64,000 nucleotides of DNA from the NCBI RefSeq assembly GCF_014202765.1, contig NZ_JACHHN010000011.1, positions 62,001 to 126,000 on the forward strand, in the 5' to 3' direction. The notes beneath the pieces were generated by a model, which worked only from the letters and a program-made list of their open reading frames with translations, was not told the origin of the DNA and made no database searches. This DNA comes from Silvimonas terrae (GTDB taxonomy: Bacteria > Pseudomonadota > Gammaproteobacteria > Burkholderiales > Chitinibacteraceae). Numbering within the stretch: position 1 is the first letter of the stretch; each line of letters opens with the position of its first letter. This document shows positions 17,596-26,358 of the stretch, in pieces. The position numbers and the translations under genes are program-made.

Positions 17596-19329
17596 ATGAT
17601 GAATCTGAACCGCTTCCAGTACCTGCCACGCCAGGTGGTAGAGACAGGCAATCGCTGGGACTGGGCGCTTCTGCCACTGGTGCTCTCGGCGCTGGTGCTG
17701 CTGGGCTATGGCGCTTCACAAATGGCAACGCCTTATCAGGTAGGCCAGCCGCTGCCCATTTCGCTGAATCCGGAATATCTGCCGTATTACCTGCTGCGCA
17801 CCATCTTGCGCATGTTTATTGCCATGGGCGCGTCGCTGGTCTTTGCTTGCGTGTTTGCGGCGCTGGCGGCCAAGGTGCGGGCGGCAGAGAAAGTGCTGAT
17901 TCCGCTGCTGGATATCCTCCAGTCCATTCCGATTCTGGGTTTTCTGTCGATTACCGTCACCGGGTTTATCGCCTTGTTCCCCGGCAATTTGCTGGGCGTG
18001 GAATGCGCGGCCATTTTTGCGATTTTTACCTCGCAAGCGTGGAATATGGCATTCAGTCTGTATCAGTCGCTCAAAACCGTACCGACAGAACTGCAAGAAG
18101 CCGCGCGGGTGTTCCAGATGTCGGGCTGGCACCGCTTCTGGCGTCTTGAATTGCCGTTTGCCATGCCGGGCCTGTTGTGGAACATGATGATGTCCATGTC
18201 TGGCGGCTGGTTCTTTGTGGTGGCCTCGGAGGCGATTTCTGTCTCTAACCAGGATATCAAACTGCCGGGCATGGGCTCGTACATCGCGTCAGCCATTCAG
18301 GCGCAGAACCTGCACGCCATTGGCTGGGCCATTCTGGCCATGTTGATTGGCATCTTGCTGTATGACCAGTTGTTCTTCCGCCCGCTGCTGGCCTGGGCGG
18401 ACAAGTTCCGTTTTGAAGAAACCAGCGGTGGCGCGGCGCAAAGTTCCTGGCTCTTGACCTGGTTGCGCCGTACCGATCGCATGCAGGGCTCGGTGCGCTG
18501 GTTGCTGGCGCTGATTGATCGCAGCTTCAAGTATTTCCGCAAGAATTACGACGGCACCTCCATCATGGCGCGTTCCTCGGCTTCCAATGCCACGGCCGAG
18601 CGCGTGTTTGATGCGGTGATTGCCGCGCTGACGCTGTTTGCCATTTACCGGCTTGGCTATTTCATCCTGAGCGAAGTCGGGCTGGGCGAAGTCGGGCACG
18701 TGTTCTTGCTGGGTATCTATACGCTGATCCGCGTCATGATCCTGATCGGCCTGGCCGCGCTCGTGTGGGTGCCGATTGGGGTATGGATCGGCATGAACCC
18801 GCGCTGGGCGGATCGCCTGCAAGCCGTGGCACAGTTCCTGGCGGCGTTCCCGGCCAACCTGATGTTCCCGTTGGCGGTGGTGATCATCGTCAAACTGCAT
18901 CTGCATCCGGATATCTGGCTGTCGCCGCTGATCATTCTGGGCACACAGTGGTACATCCTGTTCAACGTGATTGCCGGCGCGTCCAGTATTCCGACTGAAC
19001 TGCGCTACGCCGCGCGCAATCTGGGTTTGTCGGGCTGGCTCAAGTGGAAGCGCTACATGCTGCCCGCCGTGTTCCCCAGCTTTGTCACCGGGGCCATTAC
19101 CGCCAGCGGCGGCTCCTGGAACGCCAGTATCGTGGCCGAATATGTGACTTGGGGTAACACCACGCTGGAAGCGCACGGTCTGGGCAGTTATATCGCCCAC
19201 ATGACGGCCATTGGTGACTTTCCGCGCATTGCGCTGGGCATTGGCGTGATGTGCGTGTTTGTGATGAGCCTGAACCACTTCTTGTGGCGCCGTCTGTACC
19301 GTATCGCGGAAGAACGCATGCATTTCTGA
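17596..19329 (+). CDS. ABC transporter permease with two fused permease domains (nitrate/sulfonate/taurine class)
   Basis: 577 residues with two BPD_transp_1 domains in one chain. The first (about 75-290) has the EAA-type loop ELQEAARVFQMSGWHRFWRLELPFAMPG. The second (about 340-570) has ELRYAARNLGLSGWLKWKRYMLPAVFP. Each has five to six membrane segments. One chain would therefore form the whole membrane channel. The partner ATPase is next, 80 bp downstream. No substrate-binding protein is in this cluster, so the substrate is unknown; the family spans nitrate, sulfonate, bicarbonate and similar anions. Confidence 0.88.
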   Translation: MMNLNRFQYLPRQVVETGNRWDWALLPLVLSALVLLGYGASQMATPYQVGQPLPISLNPEYLPYYLLRTILRMFIAMGASLVFACVFAALAAKVRAAEKVLIPLLDILQSIPILGFLSITVTGFIALFPGNLLGVECAAIFAIFTSQAWNMAFSLYQSLKTVPTELQEAARVFQMSGWHRFWRLELPFAMPGLLWNMMMSMSGGWFFVVASEAISVSNQDIKLPGMGSYIASAIQAQNLHAIGWAILAMLIGILLYDQLFFRPLLAWADKFRFEETSGGAAQSSWLLTWLRRTDRMQGSVRWLLALIDRSFKYFRKNYDGTSIMARSSASNATAERVFDAVIAALTLFAIYRLGYFILSEVGLGEVGHVFLLGIYTLIRVMILIGLAALVWVPIGVWIGMNPRWADRLQAVAQFLAAFPANLMFPLAVVIIVKLHLHPDIWLSPLIILGTQWYILFNVIAGASSIPTELRYAARNLGLSGWLKWKRYMLPAVFPSFVTGAITASGGSWNASIVAEYVTWGNTTLEAHGLGSYIAHMTAIGDFPRIALGIGVMCVFVMSLNHFLWRRLYRIAEERMHF

Positions 19330-19409
19330 GTCTTTGCCAGACGCTGGAAATGAACAACAACATCGCTGCAAAACCCCACGCTGCAAAGGCGGCGTAGAGG
19401 AGAAAACAA

Positions 19410-20741
19410 ATGGCAAATGCATTGATTGAACTCAAAGGTGTCGGCAAATCTTTCCGCTCTGCCGACGGCTCGCAACGCGCAGTGCTGGAAGACGTGGATT
19501 TCACTTTGCATGAAGGTGAAATTGTCGCGCTGCTGGGCCAGTCTGGCTCGGGCAAGTCCACACTGTTGCGCCTGATGGCGGGGCTGATTTCGGCCGACAA
19601 GGGCGATGTGCAATATCGCGGCCAGCCGGTTTACGGCCCGACTCGCGGCGTATCGATGGTGTTCCAGTCCTTTGCGTTGTTTCCGTGGCTGACGGTGCAA
19701 CAGAACGTGGAACTGGGTCTGGAAGCGCGCGGTGTAGCGCAGGAAGAGCGTGAAAAGCGCGCGGAAGATGCCATTGAACTGATTGGTTTGTCCGGTTTTA
19801 ACGGTGCGCTCCCGCGTGAGTTGTCCGGCGGCATGCGTCAGCGCGTGGGGATCGCCCGGGCACTGGTCGTGGAGCCCGATATCCTGTTGATGGATGAGGC
19901 TTTCTCCGCGCTGGACGTGCTCACCGGCGAACAACTGCGTGACGATATGCTGGAGTTGTGGGAAAGCAAGCAGACGCCCATGAAGGGCATTCTGGTGGTG
20001 TCGCACAATATTGAAGAAGCCGTGCTGATGGCTGACCGCGTGCTGATTTTCGCCAGCGATCCGGGCCGGGTGCGTGCCGAGTTGCGGATTTCCTTGCCGC
20101 GTCCGCGTAATCCGGAAAGCGTGGAAGTACGCAGCCTGATCGACGAGGTCTACGCCCTGATGACGGCCCGCGCCCGCGCCGGCCGCACGACCGAAGGCGT
20201 GCACGAGTTGCCGCTGGCCTACCGTTTGCCGGAAGCCGATGTCAGCCGCATGGAAAGCTTGCTGGAACTCTTGTCCGAGCCGCCATTCAACGGCCGCGCC
20301 GACCTCCCGGCGCTCGGCGAAGAAACCGAACTGACCGACGACGAATTGCTGCCGCTGGCCGAAGCGCTGCAACTGCTGGGGCTGGCGCAAGTGGCGCATG
20401 GCGATATCGCCATCACGCCGCTGGGTCACCGTTACGTGCAGGCCGAAAACACCATGCGTCAGGAAATCTTTGGGCAGCAACTGCTGACGCATGTGCCGCT
20501 GGCTGCGCATATCCGCCACAGCCTGGAGCAGACCGAATCGGGCGAGTTGCCGGAACAGGCTTTCCTCAAACTCCTGCGCGAATCGCTGGATCAGGAAGAA
20601 GCCGAACGCGTGCTGCAAGTGGCGATCGAATGGGGCCGTTATGGCGAAGTGTACGAATACGGCTTCCACACCGGCCTGATTGCCTTGCCAGAGCCGGACG
20701 ATGACGAAGAAGAAAAAACCGAAACGCCGGCGGAGTCCTGA
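19410..20741 (+). CDS. ABC transporter ATPase with C-terminal AAA-associated domain
   Basis: 443 residues. The first 250 are a nitrate/taurine-class ABC ATPase: Walker A GQSGSGKST (about 40-48), Q-loop VFQSFALFPW, signature [15 protein letters not shown], Walker B ILLMDEAFSALD and H-loop VVSHN. The remaining 180 or so residues (from about ELPLAYRLPEADVSRM) match the 'AAA-associated' C-terminal domain seen in a subgroup of these ATPases; its role is not established. SD AGAGGAG precedes the ATG. It works with the fused permease upstream and runs straight into the CDF transporter gene. Confidence 0.9.
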   Translation: MANALIELKGVGKSFRSADGSQRAVLEDVDFTLHEGEIVALLGQSGSGKSTLLRLMAGLISADKGDVQYRGQPVYGPTRGVSMVFQSFALFPWLTVQQNVELGLEARGVAQEEREKRAEDAIELIGLSGFNGALPRELSGGMRQRVGIARALVVEPDILLMDEAFSALDVLTGEQLRDDMLELWESKQTPMKGILVVSHNIEEAVLMADRVLIFASDPGRVRAELRISLPRPRNPESVEVRSLIDEVYALMTARARAGRTTEGVHELPLAYRLPEADVSRMESLLELLSEPPFNGRADLPALGEETELTDDELLPLAEALQLLGLAQVAHGDIAITPLGHRYVQAENTMRQEIFGQQLLTHVPLAAHIRHSLEQTESGELPEQAFLKLLRESLDQEEAERVLQVAIEWGRYGEVYEYGFHTGLIALPEPDDDEEEKTETPAES

Positions 20742-21911
20742 TTGCAAAGACCGGATTACCCCGCAGATAGCCCGCGCCTGACCGAGAACACCCGGCAGGC
20801 CGTGGCGTCGCGCACGTCCTGGGTCAGTGCCTGGGTCAACATCGTGTTGTCCGCAGGCCAGATTCTGATGGGGGTGTTTGCGCACTCGCAGGGCTTGATT
20901 GCGGATGGTTTGCATTCACTGTCTGACCTGATTGCCGACTTTGTGGTGCTGCTGGCCAACAAGCATAGCCACAAGGCCGCTGATGAAGACCATCAATATG
21001 GTCATGCCCGGTTTGAAAACGCCGCATCGCTGGCGCTGGGTGTGATCTTGTTGATCGTGGCGGCGGGCATGCTGTGGGGCGCGGTCGGCAAGATCCAGAA
21101 CCACGAAAACATCGCGCGCGTGCATGCGTCTGCGCTGTGGGTGGCGGTGATTGCCATCGTCGCCAAAGAATCGTTGTTCCGCTACATGCTGCGCGAGGCC
21201 AAACGCGTCAACTCCTCCATGCTGATTGCCAACGCCTGGCACGCGCGCTCAGACGCCGCCTCGTCCGTGGTGGTACTGCTGGGTGTGGGCGGCAACCTGG
21301 CTGGATTTCCGGTGCTGGACCCGCTGGCGGCACTGATTGTGGCCTTCGTGGTGGGGCGCATGGGCTGGTCTTTCAGTTGGGACGCCCTTAACGACCTGAT
21401 GGACCGTGCCTTGCCGGAAGAAGACGTGCACAAAATCCAGGAAGCGCTGCGTTCCACGCCGGGCGTGCTGGACGTCCACGATCTGCGTACCCGCAAAATG
21501 GGGGATATGGCGTTGGTGGATGCCCACCTGGAAGTCGCGCCACGCATCAGCGTGAGTGAAGGCCATAACGTGGCGGTACGGGCGCGTAGTGCGGTGCTGG
21601 CGCATTTTCCGGTGCTGGACGTGCAGATTCATATTGATCCGCGCGAGGCCATCGCCTCGATTGGCCCCGAATTGCCCTCACGCGACCAGGTGCTTGATCT
21701 TCTGACTAGTGCGTTGCCCGGGCTTGATCCGCAGCAGTGGGATATCACGCTCCATTACATTGATGGCCGACTCAACGTCGCCATGCAACTGGAACCGGCC
21801 GCGCCCGGTGTGGACGATTTTGCCGTGCGCGCTTTTCTGTCAGCGCGACTGGCCGTGCCGGTGGATTTGTCGGTCTGGCGGCGCGAATTGCCCACTGCCA
21901 CTGAACAATAG
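20742..21911 (+). CDS. Cation diffusion facilitator (CDF) metal exporter
   Basis: 389 residues: a six-helix CDF membrane domain with the metal site residues DGLHSLSD (about 49-56) and HARSDAAS (helix V), then a cytoplasmic dimerisation domain (about 210-290), then an extra 85-residue C-terminal extension (LLTSALPGLDPQQWDITLHYIDG). The start is a TTG immediately after the ATPase stop, with GGAG six bases before it, so translation is probably coupled. CDF proteins export Zn, Fe, Co or Mn against protons. The link between a divalent-metal exporter and an anion-type ABC importer in one transcript is unexplained. Confidence 0.88.
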   Translation: MQRPDYPADSPRLTENTRQAVASRTSWVSAWVNIVLSAGQILMGVFAHSQGLIADGLHSLSDLIADFVVLLANKHSHKAADEDHQYGHARFENAASLALGVILLIVAAGMLWGAVGKIQNHENIARVHASALWVAVIAIVAKESLFRYMLREAKRVNSSMLIANAWHARSDAASSVVVLLGVGGNLAGFPVLDPLAALIVAFVVGRMGWSFSWDALNDLMDRALPEEDVHKIQEALRSTPGVLDVHDLRTRKMGDMALVDAHLEVAPRISVSEGHNVAVRARSAVLAHFPVLDVQIHIDPREAIASIGPELPSRDQVLDLLTSALPGLDPQQWDITLHYIDGRLNVAMQLEPAAPGVDDFAVRAFLSARLAVPVDLSVWRRELPTATEQ

Positions 21912-21999
21912 GTCAGACCACGCGCAGGATCGGGCAGGATCGTATGCGAATATCATTGGCGCCGGTCTATGCTGAATCTCCAGGACTGGAGACCATCAC

Positions 22000-23247
22000 A
22001 TGGCCGCACTGCATATCGCCGATCTGCCCGGCGCCATCCGCGAAACCAAACGCCTGTTACGGCAAAACCTGCCGCAATACCGGGATGTCTTCCTGGCGGT
22101 AGAAGACGAAATGCGCCAACGCGTGGCGCAGATTGTGGCCGAGCGGGAGCGGGGCGCTGCGGTGATTCCGGAGCTGGCCTTTGCCGATATCGCCGCCGGC
22201 ACGGTCAGCCCGCAGGTCATTGCGCAAATCAAGGCACGCGGCGCCTGCGTCATTCGCCGCGTATTCAGCCCGGAGCAGGCCACCGCGTGGAATGACGAAC
22301 TGGCCGGGTATGTCGACCACAATCAGTTTGAAGCGCGCCTGGCGCACCGGGCCGAAGACAAATACTTTGGTGAACTGGCTTCCAGCAAACCGCAGATTTT
22401 CGGTATTTACTGGTCGCAACCGCAGGTGGCCGCGCGCCAGTCTGAAGCGCTGACCCAGGCCCGCGTATTCCTGAACCGTTTGTGGCTCACCCACAGTGAG
22501 GGCCGCCAGCACTTCGACCCGGATCAAGTGCCGGTGTACGCCGACCGGGTTCGCCGTCGGCCCCCGGGTTCGGCGTCTTTGGGCTTATCGGCGCATTGCG
22601 ACGGCGGGTCGGTAGAACGCTGGCTGGATCAGGAATTCCGCCAGGTGTACCGCCACGTGTTCAGCGGCCAATGGCGACAGTACGACCCGTTTGATGCGGC
22701 CTGGCGCACGCAAGTCAATGAAATTCCATCACCAGCCGTGTGTTCCATGTTCCGCACGTTTCAGGGCTGGACCGCGCTCACCGCGCAAGGGCCGGGGGAT
22801 GGCACGCTGCAACTGATCCCCATCGCCAATGCGATGGTTTACGTGTTGCTACGTGCCTTGCAAGATGATGTGCCGGAGGACGACTTATGTGGCGCGTTGC
22901 CAGGACGGGCTTTATCGCTGACACCACAATGGCATGGCGTACTGCAACCAGCCTTGTCCAGTATTCCGCTGATGCAACCCGGGGACACGGTGTTCTGGCA
23001 TAGCGACGTGATTCACGCAGTGGAAGATGAACATAAGGGCTCAGGCTGGAGCAACGTGATGTACATTGCCGCCACACCGGGCTGCGCCAAGAACGACGCT
23101 TATCTGGCGCGGCAACTACCGGCTTTTCTGGAAGGCAACAGCCCGCCGGATTTCCCGGCGGACCATTTTGAGACTGACTTTGCCGGCCGCGCCACGACGG
23201 ACAATCTGACCGGTCTCGGGCGCAGGCAACTGGGTATTCCGGGCTGA
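22000..23247 (+). CDS. DUF1479 (YbiU-like) putative Fe(II)/2-oxoglutarate oxygenase
   Basis: 415 residues matching the DUF1479 family. The double-stranded beta-helix signature appears as [12 protein letters not shown] (H-x-D, about residue 200) with the distal histidine probably in [14 protein letters not shown] (about 335). [21 protein letters not shown] is another conserved stretch. No substrate is established. ATG 22000 stands 88 bp after the CDF gene; there is no terminator between, so read-through is possible. Confidence 0.85.
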   Translation: MAALHIADLPGAIRETKRLLRQNLPQYRDVFLAVEDEMRQRVAQIVAERERGAAVIPELAFADIAAGTVSPQVIAQIKARGACVIRRVFSPEQATAWNDELAGYVDHNQFEARLAHRAEDKYFGELASSKPQIFGIYWSQPQVAARQSEALTQARVFLNRLWLTHSEGRQHFDPDQVPVYADRVRRRPPGSASLGLSAHCDGGSVERWLDQEFRQVYRHVFSGQWRQYDPFDAAWRTQVNEIPSPAVCSMFRTFQGWTALTAQGPGDGTLQLIPIANAMVYVLLRALQDDVPEDDLCGALPGRALSLTPQWHGVLQPALSSIPLMQPGDTVFWHSDVIHAVEDEHKGSGWSNVMYIAATPGCAKNDAYLARQLPAFLEGNSPPDFPADHFETDFAGRATTDNLTGLGRRQLGIPG

Positions 23248-23267
23248 GCCCGAATACCCTGGTGGCC

Positions 23268-23576
23268 TCAGATTTTGAGGCGTTCTACCACCTTGCCGTT
23301 GGCCAGGTGGGACTCCACGATCTCGTTGATGTCTTCTTCATCAACATAACGGTACCAGGTGCCTTCCGGATAAACCACCAGCACCGGGCCGTCATCACAG
23401 CGATCCAGACAGCCCGCCTTGTTGATGCGCACCTTGCCCTGACCATTAAGCTTGAGTGCCTTGACCCGGTCTTTGGCGTAGGCCTGCATATTGGCTGCAC
23501 CGCAATCATTGCAGGAGGTCTCGCCCGGGCCGCGCTGATTGGTACAGAAGAAAACGTGATATTTGAAATAGCTCAT
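23268..23576 (-). CDS. Thioredoxin-like [2Fe-2S] ferredoxin
   Basis: A 102-residue protein of the thioredoxin-fold 2Fe-2S family (Azotobacter shethna-type / NuoE-like fold). Cluster ligands are FFCTNQRGPGETSC (Cys pair at about 10 and 21) and the later NKAGCLDRCDDGP pair. VYPEGTWYRYVDEEDINEIV is the standard C-terminal motif. Likely a cytoplasmic electron carrier. It is transcribed after the upstream minus-strand gene at 23612, 35 bp away, so the two probably form an operon. Confidence 0.92.
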   Translation of the reverse strand: MSYFKYHVFFCTNQRGPGETSCNDCGAANMQAYAKDRVKALKLNGQGKVRINKAGCLDRCDDGPVLVVYPEGTWYRYVDEEDINEIVESHLANGKVVERLKI

Positions 23577-23611
23577 GACGGGATCCTGAGTCCGTGACGC
23601 ATCTTGATCGA

Positions 23612-24703
23612 TTATTGATGTGCCACCGGCGCAATGTGCGCCGTAACAAAAAAGGGCAGTTCACCCACGCGGTCGGGCTGCACGGTGTCGATGATGCGGA
23701 CATCGTCTACCTGGCATTCGACCATCAATTGCTGCACAAAATCCACCACTTGTTCGGTGCGATCCAGCGGCGCCAGCGGCCAGACAAAACCTTCCCAGCG
23801 CTCGCCGTCTTCCAGTCCGCAGAAGGTGATGCGGACTTCGCCCGGATCATGCGCGGCTACGGTAATTACCGGTGTACGGCCAGCGGTGCGAATACTGCGC
23901 AGCGCATTGCTGGTGGCGACCTGCAACTGGGTTTCCAGTTGCGTCACCCGGCCTGCTTCCTGCGCGGCCAGCCAGGTTTGCGGTACGCGCGGAATGGTAA
24001 AGAGCGTTACGCCAGTGGTTTGCAACTGCTTGCCCAGTTCCTGCGCTAGCGGCACCCCCCAGGCACCCACCTGGCCGCCCAGCTTGATTGCCGGGGCAGC
24101 GTCTTTGTGCTGGATGGCCACGCCAAACAGATAACGCACAAATACGCCTTCATCCTTGAGGGGCACCGGGGCGTCCTGGAATGTCACCGGCAAACCACCG
24201 CTGGCGTATTGCAATTGGTCGCGCCAGCGGGCCAGTTGTGCCGGATTCACCTGGGCCAGTTGCTCCGGGTGAGCCAGTTGCGCGGACAGCCAGATATCGG
24301 AATCTGTGGCGAAAATGCCATGCTTTTTGAGGAGCTCGCGCACCGCATCCACATCGGATAAACGTCCTGGCAATTGCGCCTGACCTTTGACCCCGGCCAC
24401 CAGAATCAGCGGGATGGCAAAGGGCACGGCCCACTGTTCGTTGTAAGAATCAGGCTTTTCCACCGTCGCGCGCAGCGTATCCCAAAATATGCTGTAAGCA
24501 TTATCCGAAGGTGCCTGGGTCAAAGCAGCGTTCAAAGCCGCATGGTCATTGGTTTGCAACAATTCGCGCACCAGTGTTTCCAGGGCTTCTCTTTTGGCCT
24601 TGACCGCGTCTGCCTCACGTTCGGTCAACAGCGACATCAGGGCGCGAATGGCCGGATTGGCCGCATTCACGCGCGGGTACATTCTGGGGTCGGGCAGGGT
24701 CAT
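23612..24703 (-). CDS. Conserved hypothetical protein (363 aa)
   Basis: A soluble, mostly alpha/beta protein without signal peptide or membrane helices. Notable segments: AIRALMSLLTEREADAVKAKREALETLV (N-terminal helix), WAVPFAIPLILVAGVKGQAQLPGRL, VRYLFGVAIQHKDAAP, and GLEDGERWEGFVWPLAPLDRTEQVV near the C-terminus. No catalytic motif was recognised. The ATG at 24703 is taken because residues upstream read into the promoter region. Its place before the 2Fe-2S ferredoxin gene suggests co-expression. Confidence 0.7.
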   Translation of the reverse strand: MTLPDPRMYPRVNAANPAIRALMSLLTEREADAVKAKREALETLVRELLQTNDHAALNAALTQAPSDNAYSIFWDTLRATVEKPDSYNEQWAVPFAIPLILVAGVKGQAQLPGRLSDVDAVRELLKKHGIFATDSDIWLSAQLAHPEQLAQVNPAQLARWRDQLQYASGGLPVTFQDAPVPLKDEGVFVRYLFGVAIQHKDAAPAIKLGGQVGAWGVPLAQELGKQLQTTGVTLFTIPRVPQTWLAAQEAGRVTQLETQLQVATSNALRSIRTAGRTPVITVAAHDPGEVRITFCGLEDGERWEGFVWPLAPLDRTEQVVDFVQQLMVECQVDDVRIIDTVQPDRVGELPFFVTAHIAPVAHQ

Positions 24704-24790
24704 GAGGGTATCTGGCAAAAAGTTAAAATTATACGCTGTTGTACGTAACAACTGGGGTTGCAAGATCGTAATTCCAGGCCCTTGAATTGT

Positions 24791-24819
24791 TTGACAATCC
24801 CCAACGATTTCGATAGATT
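24791..24819 (+). promoter_or_regulatory. Strong sigma-70 promoter
   Basis: TTGACA at 24791-24796, 17-bp spacer, TAGATT at 24814-24819. The predicted start of transcription is near 24826. Confidence 0.75.
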
Positions 24820-24825
24820 TGAAAG

Positions 24826-24915
24826 CCTGTTGGGATGCAGCAGCTGCGTCTTGATAGTTTCTCCTTTGTAGATGTTGTTGGTGGACCCGGGGTTGAATGT
24901 CCCCGGGTTTTTTTT
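24826..24915 (+). ncRNA. Candidate small RNA or attenuated leader upstream of wbuC
   Basis: About 90 nt lie between a near-consensus promoter and a rho-independent terminator, with no credible gene inside. The middle contains a UUUCUCCUUU stretch (about 24858-24867) complementary to Shine-Dalgarno sequences, a common seed of trans-acting sRNAs. It could instead be a 5' leader whose terminator limits wbuC expression. A 68-codon ORF from 24835 overlaps it and wbuC in another frame and is not believed. Confidence 0.45.
24885..24915 (+). terminator. Intrinsic terminator inside the wbuC leader
   Basis: ACCCGGGG (24885-24892), eight-base loop, CCCCGGGT (24901-24908), then seven T. It ends 20 bp before the wbuC start codon, between promoter and gene. 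Confidence 0.8.
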
Positions 24916-24934
24916 CGCCTGGAGTTTTTCAATC

Positions 24935-25411
24935 ATGTCCGACGTCCTGTTGATCGACCAGAACATGCTGGGTCAACTTGCCGCAGAAGCTGCATCTGCG
25001 CCGCGTTTGCGCAAAAACCGCAACTTCCATCAGTCCAATGAAGACCTCTGCCATCGCATGCTCAACGCCCTGCAACCGGGCACCTATGTCCAGCCGCACC
25101 GGCACCTGGACGCGGTCAAGGAAGAAACCATCCTTGTCCTGAGTGGCCGTTTTGGCTGCCTGGTTTTTGACGATAATGGTAAGGTTGTGCAGGCCTGTGA
25201 ACTCAGCGCGGGTGGCGCGGCGATGGGCATCAACATCAAGCCCGGTACTTTTCACAGTATTGTGGCGCTCGCACCCAACTCCGTGTTTTTTGAGAGTAAA
25301 CAGGGCCCATACACGCCGATTGCCGAGGCTGAAAAAGCCGCCTGGGCACCTGCAGAAGGGGCGCCGGAGTGTGCGGCTTACCTGACATTCATGCTCAGCC
25401 ACTTCGCCTGA
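24935..25411 (+). CDS. WbuC family cupin-fold metalloprotein
   Basis: 158 residues. The cupin core is HQSNEDLCHRMLNALQPGTYVQPHRH (metal-binding histidines), KEETILVLSGRFGCLVFDD and the second motif GTFHSIVALAP. It matches WbuC proteins, which are often found near LPS O-antigen genes; the reaction is not established. ATG 24935 is preceded by GGAG. Expression from the promoter at 24791 must pass the terminator ending at 24915. Convergent with acyP, 6 bp apart. Confidence 0.88.
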   Translation: MSDVLLIDQNMLGQLAAEAASAPRLRKNRNFHQSNEDLCHRMLNALQPGTYVQPHRHLDAVKEETILVLSGRFGCLVFDDNGKVVQACELSAGGAAMGINIKPGTFHSIVALAPNSVFFESKQGPYTPIAEAEKAAWAPAEGAPECAAYLTFMLSHFA

Positions 25412-25417
25412 TTGGGG

Positions 25418-25690
25418 TTAAGCGCGTTCGGTAAAGCCGCTCTGGTTTTCCGGGGTGGTGGCGGTGATATCCAGCCGGGTGACATGTGCATTGGGTGGGC
25501 CGTGGCTGGCCCACTCCGTCAATTCGTCGACCGCTTCCTGGGCACCTTCAGCATGAATTTCGACAGTGCCATCATGGCGGTTGCGCACCCAGCCGCTCAC
25601 GCCCAGCCGCTTGGCCTCAATGCAGGTGGTAAACCGGAATCCCACGCCTTGCACACGACCGTGGACCAGCAAGCGTTTGGCGACCGTCAT
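25418..25690 (-). CDS. acyP: Acylphosphatase
   Basis: A 90-residue enzyme that hydrolyses the carboxyl-phosphate bond of acyl phosphates. The catalytic arginine is in VQGVGFR and the asparagine in GWVRNRHDGTVE, both in the standard spacing. Full length for the family. It follows the DUF3096 gene with a 15-bp gap in the same direction, so the two are likely co-transcribed. Confidence 0.95.
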   Translation of the reverse strand: MTVAKRLLVHGRVQGVGFRFTTCIEAKRLGVSGWVRNRHDGTVEIHAEGAQEAVDELTEWASHGPPNAHVTRLDITATTPENQSGFTERA

Positions 25691-25705
25691 GGTGGTGTCC
25701 CCGGT

Positions 25706-25852
25706 TCAGTGTAAATGGCCGCCAAACAAACCCAGCACGCCAATTGCGATCAGATAAATCGCCACGATCAGGTTGAGCAGCCGCGGCACGATCAGGATCA
25801 GGATGCCGGCAATCAGCGACGCCAGCGGGCCCAGATAAAACTGGATATTCAT
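25706..25852 (-). CDS. DUF3096 family small membrane protein (48 aa)
   Basis: Translation gives MNIQFYLGPLASLIAG and then two short hydrophobic helices (ILILIVPRLLNLIVAIYLIAIGVLGLF), which matches DUF3096 proteins of about 50 residues. An AAGGAG Shine-Dalgarno stands 7 bp before the ATG. Function unknown; a helical hairpin in the inner membrane is likely. Confidence 0.85.
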   Translation of the reverse strand: MNIQFYLGPLASLIAGILILIVPRLLNLIVAIYLIAIGVLGLFGGHLH

Positions 25853-25948
25853 CAACTTGCTCCTTTGCAGCGTGAATTTTTATTGAAGTGACTATCACCC
25901 TGGCAGCAAGTAGCCCTGTTGTAAATCAGCGTGACTGCTATCACCATA

Positions 25949-25978
25949 CTTGTAATGCAAGATACCTTGTCGTATAAA
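25949..25978 (+). promoter_or_regulatory. padR promoter with overlapping inverted repeat
   Basis: TTGTAA (25950-25955), 17-bp spacer, TATAAA (25973-25978). The inverted repeat CTTG-TAATG-CAAG (25949-25961) overlaps the -35 box and is a natural place for PadR autorepression, which is inference. Confidence 0.65.
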
Positions 25979-26025
25979 GTAACCACGCAAGCGGCGTCGT
26001 TGGCCGCAGGGGGAACAACCAGCCT

Positions 26026-26358
26026 ATGAAGACTCAACTCAAAAAGGGTGCGCTGGACATGTGTGTGCTGGCGGTATTGGCACAGGGGGACAGCTATGCC
26101 TGGGCTATCGTCAACCAGCTGGCCACCAGCATGGAAATCAGTGATGGCACCATCTATCCGTTGATGCGGCGCCTGCAGGACGAGAACTGGGTCTCGACCT
26201 ATCTGGTGGAGTCCAACTCCGGGCCATCCCGAAAATACTACCGTCTGACCGATACAGGGCTAGCCAGCCTGAAGGAAATGCGGCAGGAATGGGATGAGTT
26301 CGTGATTGAAGTTGACGGTGTATTAAACGGAAAACATAGCGGGGGAGCGCAGGAATGA
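26026..26358 (+). CDS. PadR family transcriptional regulator
   Basis: A 110-residue winged-helix protein of the short PadR (PadR-s2) type: LKKGALDMCVLAVLAQGDSYAWAIVNQL (helices 1-2), SDGTIYPLMRRLQDENWVSTY (recognition helix and wing), GPSRKYYRLTDTG. It overlaps the next gene by the ATGA tetranucleotide, so the two are translationally coupled. Such PadR proteins usually repress their own operon with the adjacent DUF1700/HAAS membrane protein. Confidence 0.92.
   Translation: MKTQLKKGALDMCVLAVLAQGDSYAWAIVNQLATSMEISDGTIYPLMRRLQDENWVSTYLVESNSGPSRKYYRLTDTGLASLKEMRQEWDEFVIEVDGVLNGKHSGGAQE

Noticed and set aside
24835-25041. 68-codon ORF in the wbuC leader.
   Set aside because: It runs across the terminator and into wbuC in another frame, has no SD, and the product looks random.
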